Shown piece after piece: positions 6,433 to 8,853 of a DNA stretch of 8,853 nucleotides (positions within the stretch are counted from its first letter, which is position 1; each line of letters begins with the position of its first letter). Source of the DNA: Myxococcaceae bacterium (GTDB taxonomy: Bacteria > Myxococcota > Myxococcia > Myxococcales > Myxococcaceae); contig JAGSPQ010000078.1 in the NCBI GenBank assembly GCA_018262385.1, positions 1 to 8,853 of the forward strand, in the 5' to 3' direction. The notes beneath the pieces were generated by a model, which saw nothing but the letters and a program-made list of their open reading frames with translations, was not told the DNA's origin and searched no databases. A program made the position numbers and the translations under genes.

Positions 6433-7218
6433 ATGACCGACGAAGAGAAAGGCAGGAAGCTGCTCACCGCCGTCGAGCGCATCGTCGCCTCCAGCGACAG
6501 CATCCGGGCCACCGTCGAGGCGGCGCGGGCGAAGGTGAAAGGCGAACTGCGAGGCGAGGCGCTGCGCGAGGCGACGGCGCGCGAGCTGATCCGCGGCTAC
6601 TCGAACCGGGCGGCGATCGCCGGTGGCGCCTCGGGCCTGCCGGGGCTGATTCCGGGCTTCGGCTCGATCGCGCTGGCGATCGGCGGCGGGCTGGCCGAGC
6701 TGACCTTCCTGCTCAAGTGGGAGGTCGAGATGGCGCTCGGCTTGAGCCACCTCTACGGCTTCGACATCGATGATCCCCGCGAGCGGCAGCTGGGCTACCT
6801 GATGGCCAGCGTCGGCACCTACGACGCGACCGGGAAGAACTTCTTCGTCGACGTGATGAAGGTCGAGGGGACGGCGATCTGGAACTACGCCCCCCGCGCG
6901 GCCGGCCGGATGGTGGTCAGCGCGATGGCGATGGTGGCGGCGATCTACCTGTGGCGCGGGCTGCTCAAGGCGGTGCCCTTCGTCGGGATGGCGGTCGGCA
7001 GCTCGATGAACAAGGTGCTGACCACCCGGGTGGGGGCTCGCTGCATGCGCGACTGCCGGACCCGGCGCGAGCTGATGGCGGATGCGCCGAAGCCGGTCGC
7101 CGCGGCGGCGGCGGCGAAGAAGTCGAAGGCGAAGCCGAAGCCGAAGGCCAGCGCGAAGCCGAAGTCGAAGGCGAAGGCCGCGCCGGCCAAGGTCCCGTCG
7201 ATCGACGACCTCAACTGA
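6433..7218 (+). CDS. EcsC-family protein with Lys/Ala/Pro-rich C-terminal tail
   Basis: A 261-residue protein from the ATG at 6433, chosen because AAGG lies nine bases upstream; the frame is open further up to 6325, but that part looks non-coding. Residues about 55-200 match the EcsC family. They include a Gly-rich hydrophobic segment (NRAAIAGGASGLPGLIPGFGSIALAI, 58-83), LAELTFLLKWEVEMALGLSHLYG (87-109) followed by DIDDP, and later hydrophobic segments at about 162-175 and 180-191. EcsC was named from a Bacillus ecs operon; its molecular role is unclear. The tail (about 229-253) is a Lys/Ala/Pro repeat like those of histone H1-type proteins and ends in a short acidic SIDDLN. The protein probably associates with the membrane, while the basic tail could bind nucleic acid, polyphosphate or acidic lipid. 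It is followed by the lipoprotein gene after 51 bases. Confidence 0.85.
   Translation: MTDEEKGRKLLTAVERIVASSDSIRATVEAARAKVKGELRGEALREATARELIRGYSNRAAIAGGASGLPGLIPGFGSIALAIGGGLAELTFLLKWEVEMALGLSHLYGFDIDDPRERQLGYLMASVGTYDATGKNFFVDVMKVEGTAIWNYAPRAAGRMVVSAMAMVAAIYLWRGLLKAVPFVGMAVGSSMNKVLTTRVGARCMRDCRTRRELMADAPKPVAAAAAAKKSKAKPKPKASAKPKSKAKAAPAKVPSIDDLN
7117..7191 (+). repeat. Low-complexity Lys/Ala/Pro-coding tract
   Basis: Imperfect repeats built from AAG, GCG, CCG and TCG codons encode the basic tail of the EcsC protein, with about a dozen lysines in 25 residues. The short repeated units (GCGAAGCCGAAG and variants) make replication slippage and length variation between strains likely. Confidence 0.75.
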
Positions 7219-7225
7219 TTGTGGC

Positions 7226-7231
7226 TATGAT
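7226..7231 (+). promoter_or_regulatory. Candidate -10 element before the small lipoprotein gene
   Basis: TATGAT matches five of six bases of the sigma-70 -10 consensus. It stands out in an AT-richer patch of the 51-base gap between the EcsC and lipoprotein genes, 38 bases upstream of the next ATG. No good -35 is visible at the right spacing, so it may depend on an activator or be fortuitous. Confidence 0.3.
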
Positions 7232-7269
7232 CTTTCCTTTCGGCCGGGCGGAGAGGGGAGTTCAACCAA

Positions 7270-7518
7270 ATGAGTGAGCAGTCGAAGCCGAGCCGCTTTC
7301 GCAAGCGGCCGCTGTTGGTCGCCACCTTCGGAGTGGCGGTGGTCTCGGTCGCCGCGTGCGGCGGCTTCACCAGCGGGAACCTGATGGCGCCGAAGTGTCC
7401 CGATGGGGGCTTCGACACCACCGGGAACAACTGCCTGCCGGCCGCGGACGCGGGGACCACCGACGGCGGCGGGAAAGATGGCGGCAGCTCGGACGGCGGC
7501 GCCGGCGGAGACAGCTGA
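7270..7518 (+). CDS. Small lipoprotein with Asp/Gly-rich tail
   Basis: An 82-residue protein. A basic n-region (residues 6-13, KPSRFRKR) and a hydrophobic stretch (14-29) lead to a VAAC lipobox with Cys30 as the lipidation site. The mature part is only about 53 residues. It has two further cysteines (Cys43 and Cys55, in PKCPDGGFDTTGNNCLP) that could form a disulfide loop, then a disordered tail of DGG repeats typical of myxobacterial secreted proteins. A strong AGGGGAG ribosome site lies nine bases before the ATG. The stop codon is four bases before the ferritin-like gene, so the two are co-transcribed and probably translationally coupled. No family is recognised. Similar small Cys-containing lipoproteins with DGG tails are common in myxobacteria, so the function is unknown. 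Confidence 0.82.
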   Translation: MSEQSKPSRFRKRPLLVATFGVAVVSVAACGGFTSGNLMAPKCPDGGFDTTGNNCLPAADAGTTDGGGKDGGSSDGGAGGDS

Positions 7519-7522
7519 GCCG

Positions 7523-8329
7523 ATGGCGTCGGAGCTGTTCGAGCTGAGCATGCTCGGCGGGGCGGTCGAGCGCCGCTACCGCCGGCTCCGGCCCGAGGTG
7601 GATCGGCTCCCCTGGGGCACCCTCGACGTGACGAAGTACTCGGCGGCGGTGTTGAACGTCGCCCGCACCACGTGGACCGAGGCGGCCTTTCAGGAGCACC
7701 GCACCGCAGCGGCGTGCGCGGCGACCCTGAAGGCGCTGATCGCCGCTCGCGCGCCGCTGGATCTGATCGCGATGGCGACCCGGTTCCCGCTCGACGAGAT
7801 GGTGCACGTCGAGATGTGCGCCCGGCTGGCGATGGAGCTGGGAGGCGGCGCGCCGCTCGAGCACGATCCGCTCGACCTGATTCGCGAGCCGGACCCGAAG
7901 CTGCCGGCGCTGCTGCAGGCGGCCGAGCTGGTGGTGCGGAACTTCTGCGTCGGCGAGGCGCTCTCGATTCCGATGCTGCGCGGCTCGTGGCACGCGGCCG
8001 GGCATCCGCTGATCAAGGCGGTGCTGGGGCGGATCGTGAAGGACGAGGCGGCGCACGGGCAGTTCGGCTGGTTCTTCCTCGAGTGGGCGGGCGAGCTGCT
8101 GACCGACGCCGACCGCACCCATCTCGCGCAGCAGGCGGGGCTGACGATCAACGCGGTCACCGAGCGGTGGAAGCAGATCAAGCCGCTGGAGGACTCGCAG
8201 GATCCCGAGCGGCTGGGGTGGATGGAGTCGGCCAGCTACGTCGCGCTCGCCCGGCGGTCGATGCAGACCAGCGTGATCGCGCCGCTCAAACGCCACGGCA
8301 TCGACGTCGCAGCGTGGCTCGCCTCTTAA
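7523..8329 (+). CDS. Ferritin-like diiron protein
   Basis: A 268-residue soluble helical protein without a signal peptide. It shows the full ligand set of a ferritin-like dinuclear site: Glu58 (AAFQEHRTA), an ExxH at Glu92-His95 (LDEMVHVEM), Glu145 (FCVGEALS) and a second ExxH at Glu175-His178 (VKDEAAHGQF). Spacing fits a four-helix bundle carrying Fe-Fe or Mn-Fe, as in ferritin-like oxidases and oxygenases. It is longer than iron-storage ferritins and retains extra C-terminal helices, which favours a redox enzyme over storage; the substrate is not known. ATG 7523 is chosen because it lies just after the lipoprotein stop, with GGAG about 12 bases upstream. The frame is open further upstream, but that part is the shadow of the lipoprotein gene. 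It overlaps the next gene by 16 bases. Confidence 0.83.
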   Translation: MASELFELSMLGGAVERRYRRLRPEVDRLPWGTLDVTKYSAAVLNVARTTWTEAAFQEHRTAAACAATLKALIAARAPLDLIAMATRFPLDEMVHVEMCARLAMELGGGAPLEHDPLDLIREPDPKLPALLQAAELVVRNFCVGEALSIPMLRGSWHAAGHPLIKAVLGRIVKDEAAHGQFGWFFLEWAGELLTDADRTHLAQQAGLTINAVTERWKQIKPLEDSQDPERLGWMESASYVALARRSMQTSVIAPLKRHGIDVAAWLAS

Positions 8330-8853
8330 GAGGCCACCCGCTCGACCTCGCGGTCTTCCGGGTCACGGTCTTCCTCGTGGTGCTCGGCAGCCCGGATCTC
8401 CACGGGGCGTGGAGGTGGGCGGGGCTCCCTGCCGGCGCGCGGATGCCGCTGCCCGGGTGGGACTGGGTGCTGGGCGCCTGGCCGCCGAGCCTCGAGGCGG
8501 CGCGAATCGTCTATGGGATCTTCCTCGCCTGCGCGGTGCTGGGGCTGGTCGGCGCGCTGACCCGGGTGGCGACGGTGGGGGCCGCGCTCTGTGGTGCGTG
8601 GCTGCTGGGGCTGCCGCAGATGTCCGGGCAGGTGCTGCACACCCACCACCTGGTCTGGTTTCTGGCGTTGCTCGCGGCGAGCCCGTGTGGGGACGCCCTG
8701 TCGGTCGACGCGCTGGTGCGGCGGCGGAGGGGCGAGGCGCCGCGGGGAGAAGGGGTGGAGTACGGGCTGCCGCTGCGGCTCTTGTGGGTCTCGGTGGGGC
8801 TGCTGTTCTTCTTCGCCGGGTTCTGGAAGCTGCAGGCGGGAGGGTGGGCGTGG
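8314..8853 (+). CDS. HTTM-like polytopic membrane protein, N-terminal part (cut by window edge)
   Basis: From a GTG at 8314 the frame stays open for 180 residues to the window edge. Hydrophobic helices lie at about 12-25, 62-81, 85-101, 112-123 and 155-171. The N-terminal pattern (HPLDLAVFRVTVFLVVLG), the loop THHLVWFLALLAASPCGDALSVD at 110-132 and the later FFAGFWKLQAGGW resemble HTTM-domain proteins, the bacterial relatives of vitamin-K-dependent gamma-carboxylase. DoxX-like membrane proteins are an alternative. The GTG overlaps the ferritin-like gene by 16 bases; no ATG lies nearby in frame and no Shine-Dalgarno sequence is evident, so translation is probably coupled. The rest of the protein, needed to settle the family, lies outside the window. 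Confidence 0.7.
   Translation, partial: MARLLRGHPLDLAVFRVTVFLVVLGSPDLHGAWRWAGLPAGARMPLPGWDWVLGAWPPSLEAARIVYGIFLACAVLGLVGALTRVATVGAALCGAWLLGLPQMSGQVLHTHHLVWFLALLAASPCGDALSVDALVRRRRGEAPRGEGVEYGLPLRLLWVSVGLLFFFAGFWKLQAGGWAW
8321..8334. promoter_or_regulatory. 14-bp perfect palindrome at the stop of the ferritin-like gene
   Basis: GCCTCTTAAGAGGC is self-complementary. In mRNA it gives a 5-bp stem with a TTAA tetraloop that contains most of the TAA stop (8327-8329). It lies just inside the start of the overlapping HTTM-like gene, without a U tract, so it is more likely to affect translational coupling than to end transcription. Chance is possible. Confidence 0.35.

Noticed and set aside
7441..7515. 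DGG-coding repeats as a possible CRISPR or mobile-element repeat
   Set aside because: They are short in-frame codon repeats of a disordered linker, with no regular spacers or terminal inverted repeats.
7403..7522. A longer N-terminus for the ferritin-like protein
   Set aside because: This stretch is the lipoprotein gene read in another frame; the diiron protein begins naturally at 7523.
8326..8649. Minus-strand frame of 107 residues at the right end
   Set aside because: It is Arg/Pro/His-rich without motifs and lies antisense to the HTTM-like reading frame, which has clear membrane helices.

Overview
The window looks like a chromosomal segment of a high-GC member of the Myxococcota (former Deltaproteobacteria). 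Reasons: GC-rich coding throughout, Asp/Ala/Gly-rich linkers of the DAG and DGG type in secreted proteins, one protein ending in a MYXO-CTERM-like sorting signal, many short lipoproteins and cytochromes, and an EcsC protein with a Lys/Ala/Pro tail. No tRNA, rRNA, CRISPR array, insertion sequence or phage gene was seen. Eleven genes are called, and the two at the window edges are incomplete.

Layout. (1) 1-222, minus: start of a secreted c-type cytochrome, cut by the left edge. Its 110-base upstream region carries a perfect 16-bp palindrome. (2) 333-3892, minus: a tight four-gene run read right to left. It holds a hemerythrin HHE protein, a DUF1615/YaiW-family lipoprotein, a MYXO-CTERM-like surface protein and an exported alpha/beta-hydrolase. 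Gaps are 14 and 19 bases, followed by a 40-base overlap. (3) 3922-4350, plus: a small monohaem cytochrome c, probably a lipoprotein, that starts only 29 bases from the divergent hemerythrin gene. (4) 4354-6326, minus: a two-gene operon of an UshA-like 5'-nucleotidase-family lipoprotein and a two-CBS-domain protein. It converges on the cytochrome gene with 3 bases between stop codons. (5) 6433-8853, plus: an EcsC-family protein, a tiny lipoprotein, a ferritin-like diiron protein and the start of an HTTM-like membrane protein. The last three are packed with a 4-base gap and then a 16-base overlap.

The recurring theme is the cell envelope and redox or iron chemistry: two c-type cytochromes, hemerythrin, a diiron protein and several lipoproteins. 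No complete known pathway can be assembled. The most interesting items are the UshA-like lipoprotein, which has lost most residues that bind the dinuclear metal centre and gained cysteines nearby; the lysozyme-like motifs in the YaiW-family protein; and the compact lipoprotein/diiron/HTTM unit, which I cannot match to a described system.
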